Shown one piece after another: positions 17,860-27,847 of a stretch of 47,186 nt of DNA; position 1 is the stretch's first letter; every line of letters starts with the position of its first letter. The notes below the pieces were generated by a model, which did no database searches, was not told the DNA's origin, and saw only the letters and a program-made list of their open reading frames with translations. The translations under genes were made by a program, and so were the position numbers. The stretch covers positions 1-47,186 of the forward strand of contig JAGBHI010000023.1 of assembly GCA_017935575.1 (NCBI GenBank). The letters run 5' to 3'. The stretch is from Bacteroidales bacterium. Lineage in GTDB: Bacteria; Bacteroidota; Bacteroidia; Bacteroidales; G3-4614.

Positions 17860-17901
17860 ATTTTAGTTGTTAGTTGTCGGCAAAAACCGCCCTACGGGTA
17901 G

Positions 17902-19341
17902 TTATTTGTTTTTAGTCATTTCTAATTCAGTATCCACTATTTGGTATGCCCCAACGTCAGGAGCAACCCCATAGGGACGCTCAATTCCGTACATATCAGT
18001 TCGCAATTCGGGAGTTAAATAATTTTCATCTCCTGCCTGATATGCCCCTGACTCTGTAGTTGATATTCTATAATCATAATAGTATATATCGCCTCCAACA
18101 CAGTTATACATTGGATTTGCGCCCCATATTGAGTTTATAAAATTAGCATCATCGCTACCCGAAACTGTAAATAGAGTGTTTCTGAATAATATCGTACTAT
18201 ATAATGATATATCAGATGGCGATATAACACTCGTTGTTCCTGTTAAAATTGAATTATCAAATGATGCACTTGGCAAATAGGGCAATGCTGTATCATCAAA
18301 ACCATTAAATACAATCATTGGAGAACGTATTACATCAAATAGCGAAAAATAGTTTGCCATTGTACTTTGTACAACTTTAACAACTCCTCCATTACACCTT
18401 ATCAAGGCTCCCGAACCATTTGAAATTTCACTATTTGTTATTTGCACATTGCTGTGATTTATTGTCAATAAATCTCCTTTTGAATTATGCAGTATTGAGT
18501 TGTGTATTCGTATTTTCTCACGATTGACATCTGAAGAGTCAAGGACCAATCCGTTAACAGTCCCCCTCATTATGGTGTGAGTAAATTTGTTATCATAACT
18601 TTGCAACGCTATATATAATCCGTCCCACTGACCGGGCAATCGGTCATAGGGTAGATATGAAAACATATTATCGGTGCGATCTCCTCGCAATACAACTTGA
18701 GCATCAATTGTTCCTTCTGAGATTAACTGCCCTCTCACCACTATTTTAGCTTTATCGTGCATAAAAAGACGAGTTCCGGGTAAAAGTTTCAACTTAGCTC
18801 CCTCCTCAACAACGAGCGAATCGAAAATAATATAAGGTTTTTGCGAAGTATATTCTGTATCGGCAGTAACTATCTCTCCGCGCAAACGTATTGCATCTTG
18901 CCCATATGCCTGCAACTTAACATCTTGTCTTACGCCATTGGTTAAGAAAACTATTGAATCTTTAATAAGAAATGGCAAATCCTGACTTGCCTTTTTAGGA
19001 GTTAACTCAACAAACACGAATATACTATCTTGCGCAGGCACCTCAATATTATAGAGATCGGGACCTTTGCTTCCATCAACATTTATAAAAAATCCTGAAT
19101 TCTCGGCATCAGCCAATATTATTGATGTTACAAGTATATTTTTATCACAATGATTATATACTTTAAATATCTTCGTAGCAGTTCCCTGCTCAGTAAATAC
19201 TGTATCAAATTTTAAGGTGTCAACAGAAAAAGACAAAATATCATTGGGCGACGATGTGAAATCATCGTCAAAACAACCTGTCGTTACCCCCATCATAAAG
19301 AGCACCAATAAGCAATGAAGTATATATTTTGTCTGTTTCAT
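17902..19341 (-). CDS. Surface lipoprotein with predicted right-handed beta-helix
   Basis: 479 residues. An SPII signal peptide puts the lipid on C23, followed at once by FDDDF; acidic residues right after the Cys fit the Bacteroidota surface-export signal. Residues about 40-140 look like an Ig-like or DUF1573-like domain (KIFKVYNHCDKNILVTSI). Residues about 170-430 have the repeating short hydrophobic pattern of a parallel beta-helix (IRIHNSILHNSKGDLLTI, VQITNSEISNGSG). The C-terminal DVGAYQ motif is common in beta-helix proteins. Function unknown; polysaccharide binding is possible, but no catalytic site can be assigned. It lies between lpxB and surE. Confidence 0.78.
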   Translation of the reverse strand: MKQTKYILHCLLVLFMMGVTTGCFDDDFTSSPNDILSFSVDTLKFDTVFTEQGTATKIFKVYNHCDKNILVTSIILADAENSGFFINVDGSKGPDLYNIEVPAQDSIFVFVELTPKKASQDLPFLIKDSIVFLTNGVRQDVKLQAYGQDAIRLRGEIVTADTEYTSQKPYIIFDSLVVEEGAKLKLLPGTRLFMHDKAKIVVRGQLISEGTIDAQVVLRGDRTDNMFSYLPYDRLPGQWDGLYIALQSYDNKFTHTIMRGTVNGLVLDSSDVNREKIRIHNSILHNSKGDLLTINHSNVQITNSEISNGSGALIRCNGGVVKVVQSTMANYFSLFDVIRSPMIVFNGFDDTALPYLPSASFDNSILTGTTSVISPSDISLYSTILFRNTLFTVSGSDDANFINSIWGANPMYNCVGGDIYYYDYRISTTESGAYQAGDENYLTPELRTDMYGIERPYGVAPDVGAYQIVDTELEMTKNK

Positions 19342-19380
19342 CTACAGTTTATAACGAAATTTTTCTCCTAAAATTGTATG

Positions 19381-20514
19381 CTATGCATTATTACTCATTC
19401 GTTGGTATATTAACTTAGCTGCATGGCGCGGAGCGCCCTCCTCTCCCAAACGTGCTCTCATTCGAGCATAGCCTTCAAGCATCTTCTCTCTAACCTCTTT
19501 TGTCAAAATACGTTCTAACTCAAAACGGGTATTCTCCGGAGTAAAATATATTACGAGTAACTCTTTAACAATAGGCTCATCTGCAATAAGATTTACCAAC
19601 GATACATACTTTATCTTTAAAATCCTCTCAAAAAGTTTATATGTAAACTTCCCTCCAAACATATGATAGCATACTACTTGAGGAACTCCAATAAGTGCCG
19701 TCTCAAGAGTTGCAGTTCCTGATGTTACGAGAGCCGCTGTTGATTGTTGCATTAAACGATACGTTTTTTCATATACAACCTTTATAGGACTATCACCTAT
19801 TATATCGGCATATAACTTTGGAGATATTGAGGGTGCTCCGGCTACAACAAACTGATAATCTGACATTCCCTCTACAGCCTTTATCATTCGTGGCAACGAG
19901 CCTTTTATTTCTCCAACTCTACTTCCTGCAACAAGTGCAATTATAGGACGATTATCCAACCCGTTTGATGCGGTAAAATCATTAAAACTCTCATCAGCCT
20001 CAGACCTTATACTCAACTCATCTACAGTTGGGTTTCCCACATAATCAACCTTATAATTATGCCCTTTAAAATAGTCCACTTCAAAAGGGAGAATGGAGTA
20101 CATATAATCGACATATTTACGAATCTCTTTTATTCGATACTCCTTCCATGCCCATATTTTAGGTGCAATATAATAATGGACGGGTATGTGCAATTTCTCT
20201 TTTACGAATTTTGCTATCTTTAGATTAAAACCCGGATAATCTACCAATATTACAGCATCAGGCGAATATGATTCTATATCCTTTTTACAATCCCTCATAT
20301 TCTTAAGGACTGTCCTTAGGTTCATTGCAACAGCAATAAATCCCATAAATGCCATTTGGCGATAATGTTTAACCAATGTTCCACCCTCTGCAGCCATAAG
20401 GTCGCCACCAAAAAAGCGGAAATCAGCATTATTATCCAACTTTTTTATCTCCTTCATAAGATGCGAAGCATGCAAATCGCCCGAAGCCTCGCCTGCTACC
20501 AAATAATACTTCAT
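19381..20514 (-). CDS. lpxB: Lipid-A-disaccharide synthase
   Basis: 377 residues. The GT19 signature is visible: LVAGEASGDLHASHLMKEIK, FGGDLMAAEGG, then VHYYIAPKIWAWKEYRIK and VTSGTATLETALIGVPQVVCY. It joins UDP-2,3-diacylglucosamine and lipid X to form the lipid A disaccharide at the inner face of the cytoplasmic membrane. It follows the ABC ATPase gene with two bases between and is probably co-transcribed. Length is typical. Confidence 0.96.
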   Translation of the reverse strand: MKYYLVAGEASGDLHASHLMKEIKKLDNNADFRFFGGDLMAAEGGTLVKHYRQMAFMGFIAVAMNLRTVLKNMRDCKKDIESYSPDAVILVDYPGFNLKIAKFVKEKLHIPVHYYIAPKIWAWKEYRIKEIRKYVDYMYSILPFEVDYFKGHNYKVDYVGNPTVDELSIRSEADESFNDFTASNGLDNRPIIALVAGSRVGEIKGSLPRMIKAVEGMSDYQFVVAGAPSISPKLYADIIGDSPIKVVYEKTYRLMQQSTAALVTSGTATLETALIGVPQVVCYHMFGGKFTYKLFERILKIKYVSLVNLIADEPIVKELLVIYFTPENTRFELERILTKEVREKMLEGYARMRARLGEEGAPRHAAKLIYQRMSNNA

Positions 20515-20516
20515 AA

Positions 20517-21311
20517 TTATATCATCAGTTTAGGCAGAAATCTACCCGTTTGTTTATTAAATTCAATACCTCTTGAAATAAACAGATTATCTATCGCACC
20601 ATTCTCTATTGCAACCTGTGTTGGCATAAATTCAACCCTATCTGAATCTCCAAACAGCAATAATTTATCAGCAACAGACAGAGATTGTTCTACATCGTGA
20701 GTTGAGAGCAATATGGCTTTCCCTTGCTCATCTGCCAATCTTCGTAAAAGATACAATATTTCCACTCTGCTTGGAAGATCTAAAAATGCGGTTGGTTCGT
20801 CCAATATCATCAAAGGAGTTTGTTGTGCAAGTGCCTTTGCAATCATTACTTTTTGACGCTCTCCATCTGAAAGTTGCGAAAGGTACTTTTTTGATTTTTG
20901 TCCCATTCCGACAAGAGATAGTGCCGACATAATTATCTCCTTATCCTCCTTCGTGATTTTACCAAAAAATCCCGTATAAGGGTGTCGTCCCAAAGCAACG
21001 ACTTCCTCCACCCTTAAGCCCCCTGCCATTGTCTTATCAGTAAAAACTGCCGATATTTTTTGAGCCAATTCACGAGGTGATATATTTTCAATGTTCTCTC
21101 CACATATTTTAACCTCTCCTGATAGCGGTTTCTGAACATTTGAAATAGTTCGTAACAGAGTTGATTTACCCGCTCCATTACAACCCAACAGTAAAGCAAA
21201 CTCTCCCTCATATAAAGAGAATGAGAGATTATCCACAACTACAGTTGTAGATTCTCCTTTTCCATAACCTGCGCTCAACAAGAGAGTCTCTATTATAGGT
21301 TGTTTATTCAT
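20517..21311 (-). CDS. ABC importer ATPase (BtuD/FecE type)
   Basis: 264 residues. Walker A is GCNGAGKST, the signature is LSDGERQKVMIAKAL, Walker B is LMILDEPTAFLD and the H-loop is LLSTHDVEQ. The protein powers uptake through the permease encoded just upstream; the start codon shares its A with the permease stop (TGATG). The FecCD-type partner points to B12, haem or ferric siderophore transport. The extended C-terminus (to 264 residues) is ordinary for the subfamily. Confidence 0.9.
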   Translation of the reverse strand: MNKQPIIETLLLSAGYGKGESTTVVVDNLSFSLYEGEFALLLGCNGAGKSTLLRTISNVQKPLSGEVKICGENIENISPRELAQKISAVFTDKTMAGGLRVEEVVALGRHPYTGFFGKITKEDKEIIMSALSLVGMGQKSKKYLSQLSDGERQKVMIAKALAQQTPLMILDEPTAFLDLPSRVEILYLLRRLADEQGKAILLSTHDVEQSLSVADKLLLFGDSDRVEFMPTQVAIENGAIDNLFISRGIEFNKQTGRFLPKLMI

Positions 21312-22321
21312 CAGTTAAAGTACTCTATTTTAGAACGGTTTATTATAACATATATTATTACAGGAGCTCCAAATATGGGAGTTATCGCATTAAGAGGCAA
21401 CACCCCACTCTGCCACGGCATTGAACATATAAGAGTGCATAACAATGCTGTAGCACTACCAACAAGAAGCGTTACAGGCAAAAGTGTATGATGATTTGAC
21501 GAACGCGATAGCAAACGTGCCACATGAGGCACTGCCAATCCTAAAAAAGATATAGGACCACAATAAGATGTAACTATTGCTGTTAACAATCCTGTACATA
21601 AAAGCAATAATATACGGGTAAGTTTTACATTCACCCCTAAGTTTGCCGCATATCTATCGCCCAACAACAAAGCATTAAGCGGTTTTATAAGTAATAACGA
21701 TAATACTATACCAAGTAACGATATAACTGCAAATGTCGGCAAATCAGAAATAGATACACTTGAAAAATCGCCCATTCCCCAAAGTGTATATGAAAAAACA
21801 TTCTTTTCAGAGGCAAAAAAGTTTAGTAAGGTTATTGCCGAATTTGCCACATAACCAACCATTATACCAACTATGAGTAACATAACATTGCTCCTTACCA
21901 TCATTGAAAAGAGTATAATAATACCGAGAGTTATGAGGGAGCCTACAAATGCTCCTCCGACAGTTGAGATTGATCCTGATATCCCTCCAATAGCTCCTCC
22001 GCTTACAAGCATTACAACAGCAACGCCCAAAGATGCACCAGATGTTATTCCTAAAATTGAAGGTCCTGCCAATGGATTTGAAAAGGCTGTTTGCAACAAT
22101 AATCCTGCAACAGCCAATGCTGCACCTGCCAATGTTGCCGTAACTGCCTGGGGTAAACGAGATTGTAAAATAATATGTTCCCACATCTTGTTACCTGTTT
22201 CGCGTCCTATGAGGATATTAAAGCTCTCGTCAATGGGCACACTCACTGAACCCCAAAAAAGATTTGAGATAAATAATAGAATCGTTAATATCAATAATAT
22301 TATTATAGATCTTTTACTCAT
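21311..22321 (-). CDS. ABC importer permease (BtuC/FecCD type)
   Basis: 336 residues with about ten membrane segments. It has the family hallmarks: LPQAVTATLAGAALAVAGLLLQTAFSNPLAGP with SILGITSGASLG, and near the C-terminus CGPISFLGLAVPHVARLL, followed by LPLNAITPIFGAPVIIYVI. These transport vitamin B12, haem or iron-siderophores through the inner membrane. It overlaps the upstream binding-protein gene by 8 bases. Confidence 0.9.
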   Translation of the reverse strand: MSKRSIIILLILTILLFISNLFWGSVSVPIDESFNILIGRETGNKMWEHIILQSRLPQAVTATLAGAALAVAGLLLQTAFSNPLAGPSILGITSGASLGVAVVMLVSGGAIGGISGSISTVGGAFVGSLITLGIIILFSMMVRSNVMLLIVGIMVGYVANSAITLLNFFASEKNVFSYTLWGMGDFSSVSISDLPTFAVISLLGIVLSLLLIKPLNALLLGDRYAANLGVNVKLTRILLLLCTGLLTAIVTSYCGPISFLGLAVPHVARLLSRSSNHHTLLPVTLLVGSATALLCTLICSMPWQSGVLPLNAITPIFGAPVIIYVIINRSKIEYFN

Positions 22322-23432
22322 TCTTCAATCTTTTATAATATTTTGTTGTATCTGAAGGAGAAAATATCTCAGGGTGAGCAATTATCATAAAATCGCGTAA
22401 TACCAAGTGCGGATATATTGGCATATCTTCATAAAATGGAACTTTCAACCCATTTACTCCCCATACATTACCACTATTAGAAGATTTGAAATTTGAATAT
22501 GGAGCATACTCCTGTAATAAAGAAGATATAGTTTTATCCTTCTCATCGGCATATTTTATAAACCACAAATCGGCATTTGCTCCTCGCATCAAAACCTCTT
22601 CAAATGAGAGAGAGATTGAGCCTTTATCGCAATTATCGCTCCATAAATAATTAATTCCTGCATCACGGTAAAGCTGAGCCATATAACTTGCACCTCCTGG
22701 CTGATACCATACTCCCCCGGTTTTAAGTTCACAGAACAGAGTAGGTCTGTTTTTGATATTACGTCCTATCTCCGACAAACGCAAATACTCTGTCTCTGTT
22801 GCTGAAAATATTGAATCTGCCACATCTTCACACTCAAAAAGCATTGCAATAAATTTTAGCCATTCAGTACGAGCAAGCGGAGTATCTTCCATGTAATCAG
22901 CCATCTCAATAATTGGTACTCCCAATTGTTCAACCTTTCCATATGAACCATCTTGATATGGTGATACGATTATCACTTCCGGAGATAATGAAATTATCTT
23001 TTCTACATCAGGAAGGAAAGAACTTCCCATATCTGCTATCTCACCAATTTTGATACGTTCTTTCAACCTTTTATCAGCAATAAAATGAACATCACAGACG
23101 CCCACAATTGCCGAATCAACACCTATCTCTCGCATCATTCCACAATGAAGCGACGCATAAACAGCAGCTCTGTTTACAGGAGTGCGAACAATAGTTCCGC
23201 TCGGAATATCTGTAGGGATATCATTCTCTTTAGGGATAAGAATATAACGTTGTAAAAGAGAAGTACTATCCCATGGATTAACAACTTCTACCACCTTGAA
23301 ATCATCAAACTCCTTTACGGCAAAACCTTTGGCATAGTTATTTGAAACGGCAATAGTCTTTTCTTTATTTAAGCCTACGCTACATGCAACCGTAAAAAAT
23401 AGGGGCAATATGTATATTATCACTCTATTCAT
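22314..23432 (-). CDS. Substrate-binding lipoprotein of the importer (BtuF/FecB type)
   Basis: 372 residues with an SPII signal (C17, FFTVACS). It has the two-lobed cluster A-II fold pattern: GVDSAIVGVCDVHFIADKRL in lobe one, VEKIISLSPEVIIVSPYQ, and a long backbone helix before lobe two (NYLWSDNCDKGSISLSFEEVL). It catches the ligand in the periplasm and delivers it to the permease. A cobamide or iron complex is likely; B12 is suggested by the outer-membrane B12 operon in the same window, but no cobalamin riboswitch precedes this gene. It overlaps the radical SAM gene by 8 bases. Confidence 0.85.
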   Translation of the reverse strand: MNRVIIYILPLFFTVACSVGLNKEKTIAVSNNYAKGFAVKEFDDFKVVEVVNPWDSTSLLQRYILIPKENDIPTDIPSGTIVRTPVNRAAVYASLHCGMMREIGVDSAIVGVCDVHFIADKRLKERIKIGEIADMGSSFLPDVEKIISLSPEVIIVSPYQDGSYGKVEQLGVPIIEMADYMEDTPLARTEWLKFIAMLFECEDVADSIFSATETEYLRLSEIGRNIKNRPTLFCELKTGGVWYQPGGASYMAQLYRDAGINYLWSDNCDKGSISLSFEEVLMRGANADLWFIKYADEKDKTISSLLQEYAPYSNFKSSNSGNVWGVNGLKVPFYEDMPIYPHLVLRDFMIIAHPEIFSPSDTTKYYKRLKNE

Positions 23433-24360
23433 TTGCTCTATACAAAAGACCTTGATATACTCCTCTTTGCTTCATGCTCTTTATCAATCTTGCGGTAAAT
23501 TCATAATTCTTCAACCCCCAACGCGGAGCTATTAAAAACTCGGGAGGGCATTGCGAAACAAAACGGTCTAAAGCGATATCTGGGCGTAATCGTTCAATAA
23601 AATCAGAGACAAGTATTAAATACTCATCTATATCAAAGAGTTTAACAATATCTTTATTCTCTTTATACTCCTTTGCCAATCGTGTTGCACGTATAATTTG
23701 AAGCTGATGTAATTTTAGCGATTTAATCGGAAGTTTTGAGACCTCAACTGCAGAGTTCATCATTGAATCACTGTTCTCACAAGGCAATCCCAATATAAGA
23801 TGCAAACCACAATCTAACCCATATTTATGGGTACGTTCAACGGTATCAACCGTATCTTGCCATGTATGGCAACGGTTTACTCGTTCAAGCACTTTGTTAT
23901 TTGTGCTTTCAGCTCCATACTCTATGAAGATAAATTTTTCTTTTGAAACGCTCTGCAGGTATTCTAAAATTGCATCGGGCATACAATCGGGACGTGTAGC
24001 AATTATAAGGCCTTCTATATCAGGAATAGATAAAGCCTCTTCATAACGAGCTATTGCAATATCAATATCGGCATACGTATTGGTGTATGATTGAAAATAT
24101 GCCAAATATTTCATTTCGGGATATTTACGCGCAAAGAAATATTTTCCCTCTTCTATCTGATTGGTTATTGAACTGTATTGGTCGCAATAACCCGGTGTAA
24201 ACGATGCATTATTACAATAAATACACCCTCCGACACCTTTACTTCCATCACGATTTGGGCATGTAAAACCTGCATTCACCGATATCTTCTGCACCTTAAA
24301 ATCGGGGAACTTACACTTTAAATATTCGCTAAAATCGTAAAAAGGGTTTTCGGAAATCAT
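23425..24360 (-). CDS. YhcC-like radical SAM protein
   Basis: 311 residues. The cysteine cluster is CPNRDGSKGVGGCIYCNN, the spaced form seen in the TIGR01212/YhcC family. Other family features are FQSYTNTYADID, IATRPDCMPD, and a long C-terminal part ending LIAPRWGLKNYEF. It should bind a 4Fe-4S cluster and cleave S-adenosylmethionine; its physiological substrate is not established. It sits 24 bases after aroC and overlaps the binding-protein gene. Confidence 0.88.
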   Translation of the reverse strand: MISENPFYDFSEYLKCKFPDFKVQKISVNAGFTCPNRDGSKGVGGCIYCNNASFTPGYCDQYSSITNQIEEGKYFFARKYPEMKYLAYFQSYTNTYADIDIAIARYEEALSIPDIEGLIIATRPDCMPDAILEYLQSVSKEKFIFIEYGAESTNNKVLERVNRCHTWQDTVDTVERTHKYGLDCGLHLILGLPCENSDSMMNSAVEVSKLPIKSLKLHQLQIIRATRLAKEYKENKDIVKLFDIDEYLILVSDFIERLRPDIALDRFVSQCPPEFLIAPRWGLKNYEFTARLIKSMKQRGVYQGLLYRANE

Positions 24361-24384
24361 CTACAGCTCATCTTACCATTAATA

Positions 24385-25458
24385 CTACAATCTTACCGTT
24401 TTAGAGAGCAGATAACTATCTAAAAGTGTCATTGCAGTCATAGCCTCAACCACGGGAACTGCACGTGGCAAAACACAAGGGTCATGACGTCCTCTTGCCA
24501 TAACACTCGCTTCATTACCATTTATATCAACACTCTTTATCTCTTGCAATAGAGTTGCAACAGGCTTAAATGCCACCCTAAAATAGATATCTTCTCCATT
24601 TGATATACCACCTTGAATACCACCTGAATTATTTGTAAGTGTCTTTATTTTGCCATTATCATTTACAAAAGTATCGTTCATTTGAGAACCCCTTCTGCCA
24701 ACACCTGCAAAACCCATTCCATATTCAAAACCTTTAACAGCATTTATGCTCAACATGGCATTACCAAGTTTTGCATGAAGTTTGTCAAAGACAGGTTCGC
24801 CCCAACCGGCAGGTACTCCTTTAACAACACATGTTATAACTCCGCCTATAGTATCGCCTGCACTCTTAACCTCCTCAATCAATTTAGCCATTTTATCGGC
24901 AGACGAAGCATCGGGACACCGCACGGCATTACTCTCAATCTGAGTCAAATCATATCTCTTGTAATCTTTATCAAGCTCAATATCCCCAACTTGCGAAGTA
25001 TATGCAACAATATCTACTCCCAACTTTTTAAGCGCAAGTTTTGCAAAGGCTCCTGCTACAACACGAGCAATAGTTTCGCGAGCTGACGAACGACCGCCTC
25101 CACGATGATCGCGTACTCCATAGTGTTGAGTATATGTATAATCAGCATGAGAAGGACGATAGATATTACGAAGGTTATCATAATCTCCACTCTTCATATT
25201 GCTATTGTAAACAGCAAAACCTATTGGTGTACCTGTTGTTATCCCCTCAAATACACCTGAAAGTATTTCTATTTTGTCAGCCTCGTTACGTTGAGTTACA
25301 AGCGAAGACTGACCGGGACGACGTCTGTTTAATTCACCCTGGATAAAATCCATATCAACTTCAATACCCGCAGGCATGCCATCAATTACTCCTCCCACAG
25401 CAACACCGTGAGATTCACCAAATGATGTAAGTGTAAATATTGTTCCGAACTTATTCAT
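24385..25458 (-). CDS. aroC: Chorismate synthase
   Basis: 357 residues from the chosen start at 25458 ([18 protein letters not shown]). An in-frame ATG at 25503 would add 15 residues with no family match, and a candidate promoter lies between. Signature segments are [33 protein letters not shown] and [11 protein letters not shown]. The FMN-dependent enzyme makes chorismate, the precursor of aromatic amino acids. It heads an eight-gene minus-strand run that continues through the radical SAM gene, importer, lpxB and surE. Confidence 0.96.
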   Translation of the reverse strand: MNKFGTIFTLTSFGESHGVAVGGVIDGMPAGIEVDMDFIQGELNRRRPGQSSLVTQRNEADKIEILSGVFEGITTGTPIGFAVYNSNMKSGDYDNLRNIYRPSHADYTYTQHYGVRDHRGGGRSSARETIARVVAGAFAKLALKKLGVDIVAYTSQVGDIELDKDYKRYDLTQIESNAVRCPDASSADKMAKLIEEVKSAGDTIGGVITCVVKGVPAGWGEPVFDKLHAKLGNAMLSINAVKGFEYGMGFAGVGRRGSQMNDTFVNDNGKIKTLTNNSGGIQGGISNGEDIYFRVAFKPVATLLQEIKSVDINGNEASVMARGRHDPCVLPRAVPVVEAMTAMTLLDSYLLSKTVRL

Positions 25459-25503
25459 CGAAATTATCATTATATAGTTGTGCGAAGATAATAAAATTTT
25501 CAC

Positions 25504-25511
25504 TATCTTTG
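25504..25511 (+). promoter_or_regulatory. -7 box for the DJ-1/rnhA/glycan operon
   Basis: TATCTTTG on the plus strand, 25 bases before the start at 25537. A weaker minus-strand box (TATCTTCG) about 20 bases to the left would serve aroC, making this a divergent promoter region. Confidence 0.7.
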
Positions 25512-25536
25512 AGATGTTGTTTTAGAATTTTTTAGA

Positions 25537-26085
25537 ATGATGAAAAAGAGTTTTGTTTTTATGGCAGATGGCTTTGAAGAGATTGAAGCTCTTGCCGTAG
25601 TTGATATGTTAAGACGTGCAGCAATGCCCGTAAGTATGGTATCCATTACTGACGAATTTGACGTTCAAGGAGCTCATGGAGTTACTATCATCGCAGATGA
25701 GGTTATTTCTGAAGCTGATTTTGGTGATGCTGAGTGGCTCATACTTCCGGGAGGAATGCCGGGTTCAGCAAACCTTGCATCATGTGCTCCACTTGTTGCC
25801 ATGCTCAAAGCTCATAACGAAGCAGGAGGTAAAATTGCAGCAATATGTGCAGCCCCAATGGTATTAGGAGAGAATGGCATTTTGGAGGGCAAAAATGCAA
25901 CATGTTATCCTGGATTTGAAGAACATTTGAAGGGAGCAAACTATACCGCTACACAAGTTGAGCGTGATGGAAATATTGTAACAGGAAACGGTCCTGCTCA
26001 AGCCATAATGTTTGCAGCGGCAATTATAGAGAAAAGCCTTGGAGAGGCTACAGCAAAACGCATTCTTGAGGGAATGATGAGATAA
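25537..26085 (+). CDS. DJ-1/PfpI family protein
   Basis: 182 residues. The nucleophile elbow is KIAAICAAPMVLG with Cys104, the upstream acidic residue is in ADGFEEIEALAVVDMLRRA, and WLILPGGMPGS is the family loop. Members act as glyoxalases or chaperones, with the activity debated; the close match to YajL/ThiJ proteins supports a cytoplasmic stress role. Two in-frame ATGs (25537, 25540) cannot be told apart. It is the first gene of a five-gene plus-strand run. Confidence 0.9.
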   Translation: MMKKSFVFMADGFEEIEALAVVDMLRRAAMPVSMVSITDEFDVQGAHGVTIIADEVISEADFGDAEWLILPGGMPGSANLASCAPLVAMLKAHNEAGGKIAAICAAPMVLGENGILEGKNATCYPGFEEHLKGANYTATQVERDGNIVTGNGPAQAIMFAAAIIEKSLGEATAKRILEGMMR

Positions 26086-26093
26086 CTATCGGA

Positions 26094-26714
26094 ATGGCGA
26101 ACAAAAACAGATTTTACGTTGTTTGGCAAGGGCTCAACCCCGGAATTTATAGTTCATGGGAAGAGTGCCTACTTCAAGTAAAGGGGGTACAAGGAGCAAA
26201 ATATAAAGGTTTTGCAACAAGAGAGGAGGCAGAGGTTGCTTTCTCCGGAGGAGCACCAACTTTCCAACGTAAATCTCCCTCTGCCCAACAAGCAAAAATA
26301 CTCCCTTCCGATATAAACAGTGCAATAGCGGTTGATGCCTCATGCTTGGGTAATCCTGGCAAAATGGAGTATAGAGGAGTATGGGCTGCAGATGGAGGTG
26401 TTATTTTCAACGTCGGACCCTTTGATGATGGCACAAACAACGTTGGAGAGTTCCTTGCTATTGTTCATGCCCTTGCATGGTTAGAGAAGAACGGCATGAA
26501 TTGCACTATATATTCAGATAGCAGGAATGCAATGTTATGGGTTGAAAAAGGCGTATGCAAAACAAAACTTGCAAGAACAGGGCGTAACGATAAAATTTTT
26601 GAATTGATAAGTCGTGCCGAGAATTGGTTAAGAACTCACCCATTCAGAGCAAAAATAGTTAAGTGGGACACCAAAGCATGGGGAGAAGTCCCTGCAGATT
26701 TCGGGCGTAAATAA
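26094..26714 (+). CDS. rnhA: Ribonuclease HI with viroplasmin-type N-terminal domain
   Basis: 206 residues. Residues 1-55 form a caulimovirus-viroplasmin RNase H binding domain (FYVVWQGLNPGIYSSWEEC ... KGFATREEAEVAF) known to bind RNA-DNA hybrids. The RNase H fold begins at AVDASCLGNPGKMEY and contains NNVGEFLAIVHAL and IYSDSRNAMLWV with the acidic active-site residues. It removes RNA from RNA-DNA hybrids. The gap from the DJ-1 gene is 8 bases. Confidence 0.92.
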   Translation: MANKNRFYVVWQGLNPGIYSSWEECLLQVKGVQGAKYKGFATREEAEVAFSGGAPTFQRKSPSAQQAKILPSDINSAIAVDASCLGNPGKMEYRGVWAADGGVIFNVGPFDDGTNNVGEFLAIVHALAWLEKNGMNCTIYSDSRNAMLWVEKGVCKTKLARTGRNDKIFELISRAENWLRTHPFRAKIVKWDTKAWGEVPADFGRK

Positions 26715-26722
26715 TTAGAAAC

Positions 26723-27844
26723 ATGATAGTAGGTTTTGACGGTAAAAGAGCTGTTGCCAATTTTACAGGATTAGGCAACTATAGTCGATTTGTTATAGGA
26801 GCTTTAAATAAAAATTTTCCGAATAATTCGTACAAAGTTTTTGCACCCAAACAAAAGGATAACAAGGAGTTTAACGACCTGCTATGCAATAATACCATTG
26901 ACATATATCCCCAAGGTAAAATATCAAAAGCATTACCGGCATTCTGGCGTTCAAAACTAATCTTAAATGATTTAAAGAGAGAGAAAATAGATATTTTTCA
27001 TGGATTGAGCGGAGAACTCCCCTTCGGTATTTCCAAAACAGGAATTAAAAGTGTTGTTACCATTCACGACCTTATTTTCAGACATTATCCGCAATACTAT
27101 AAAGCAATAGACAGGACAATTTATGATTATAAATTTCGCAGAGCTTGTCAAGAGGCTGACAAAATAATAGCCGTAAGCGATTGCACCAAACGCGACATTA
27201 TCTCTTTTTACGGAATACCCGAAGAAAAAATTGTTACCATATATCAAGGTTGCCACCCCAATTTTAAAGCAGTGCCTGACTCTGAACTAATTGAAGAGGT
27301 AAAAAAAACATACAATCTACCTAAGCGCTATATTGCCTGTATTGGCACAGTTGAAGAGCGAAAAAACTTGCTGTTACTTGCTAAAGCAATGGAAAATCTG
27401 CCCAAAGATATACATCTAATTGCAGTAGGGCGCAAAACTGCATACGCAAAAGAGGTTGAGGATTTTTGCGATAAAAACGGACTATCGGATAGAGTAAGAA
27501 TTATAGAGGGTGTTCCTTTTAAATATTTACCATCTATTTATCACGGATCAGAGCTATTTGCATATCCATCAAGATTTGAGGGGTTTGGAATACCCATTGT
27601 AGAGGCAATAAGTGCAGGACTCACCGGAATAGCAGCAACAGGCTCATGTCTTGAAGAGGCAGGAGGTGATGGAGTGATATATGTAAACCCGGACTCTGCA
27701 GAAGAGTGCGCAACGGCTCTAAACAAACTGCTAACAGATACCGAATACAAACAATCACTTATAACCAAAGGTAAAGAACACATTAAAAAATTCAGCCCTG
27801 AAAAAATAGCTGAAGAGATAATGAAAGTATATAAAAGACTTTAA
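26723..27844 (+). CDS. Glycosyltransferase family 4
   Basis: 373 residues, GT-B fold. The N-terminal lobe contains IFHGLSGELPFG and VVTIHDLIF; the C-terminal lobe begins at YIACIGTVEERKN and contains FEGFGIPIVEAI, the E-x7-E donor-binding motif. It should transfer a hexose from a nucleotide sugar. It starts 8 bases after rnhA and continues into two more glycan genes, so this housekeeping promoter probably also feeds surface-glycan synthesis. Donor and acceptor cannot be read from sequence. Confidence 0.9.
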   Translation: MIVGFDGKRAVANFTGLGNYSRFVIGALNKNFPNNSYKVFAPKQKDNKEFNDLLCNNTIDIYPQGKISKALPAFWRSKLILNDLKREKIDIFHGLSGELPFGISKTGIKSVVTIHDLIFRHYPQYYKAIDRTIYDYKFRRACQEADKIIAVSDCTKRDIISFYGIPEEKIVTIYQGCHPNFKAVPDSELIEEVKKTYNLPKRYIACIGTVEERKNLLLLAKAMENLPKDIHLIAVGRKTAYAKEVEDFCDKNGLSDRVRIIEGVPFKYLPSIYHGSELFAYPSRFEGFGIPIVEAISAGLTGIAATGSCLEEAGGDGVIYVNPDSAEECATALNKLLTDTEYKQSLITKGKEHIKKFSPEKIAEEIMKVYKRL

Positions 27845-27847
27845 CTA

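Noticed and set aside
25459..25503. 15-residue N-terminal extension of chorismate synthase
   Set aside because: Not part of the family; MNKFGTIF is the usual N-terminus.
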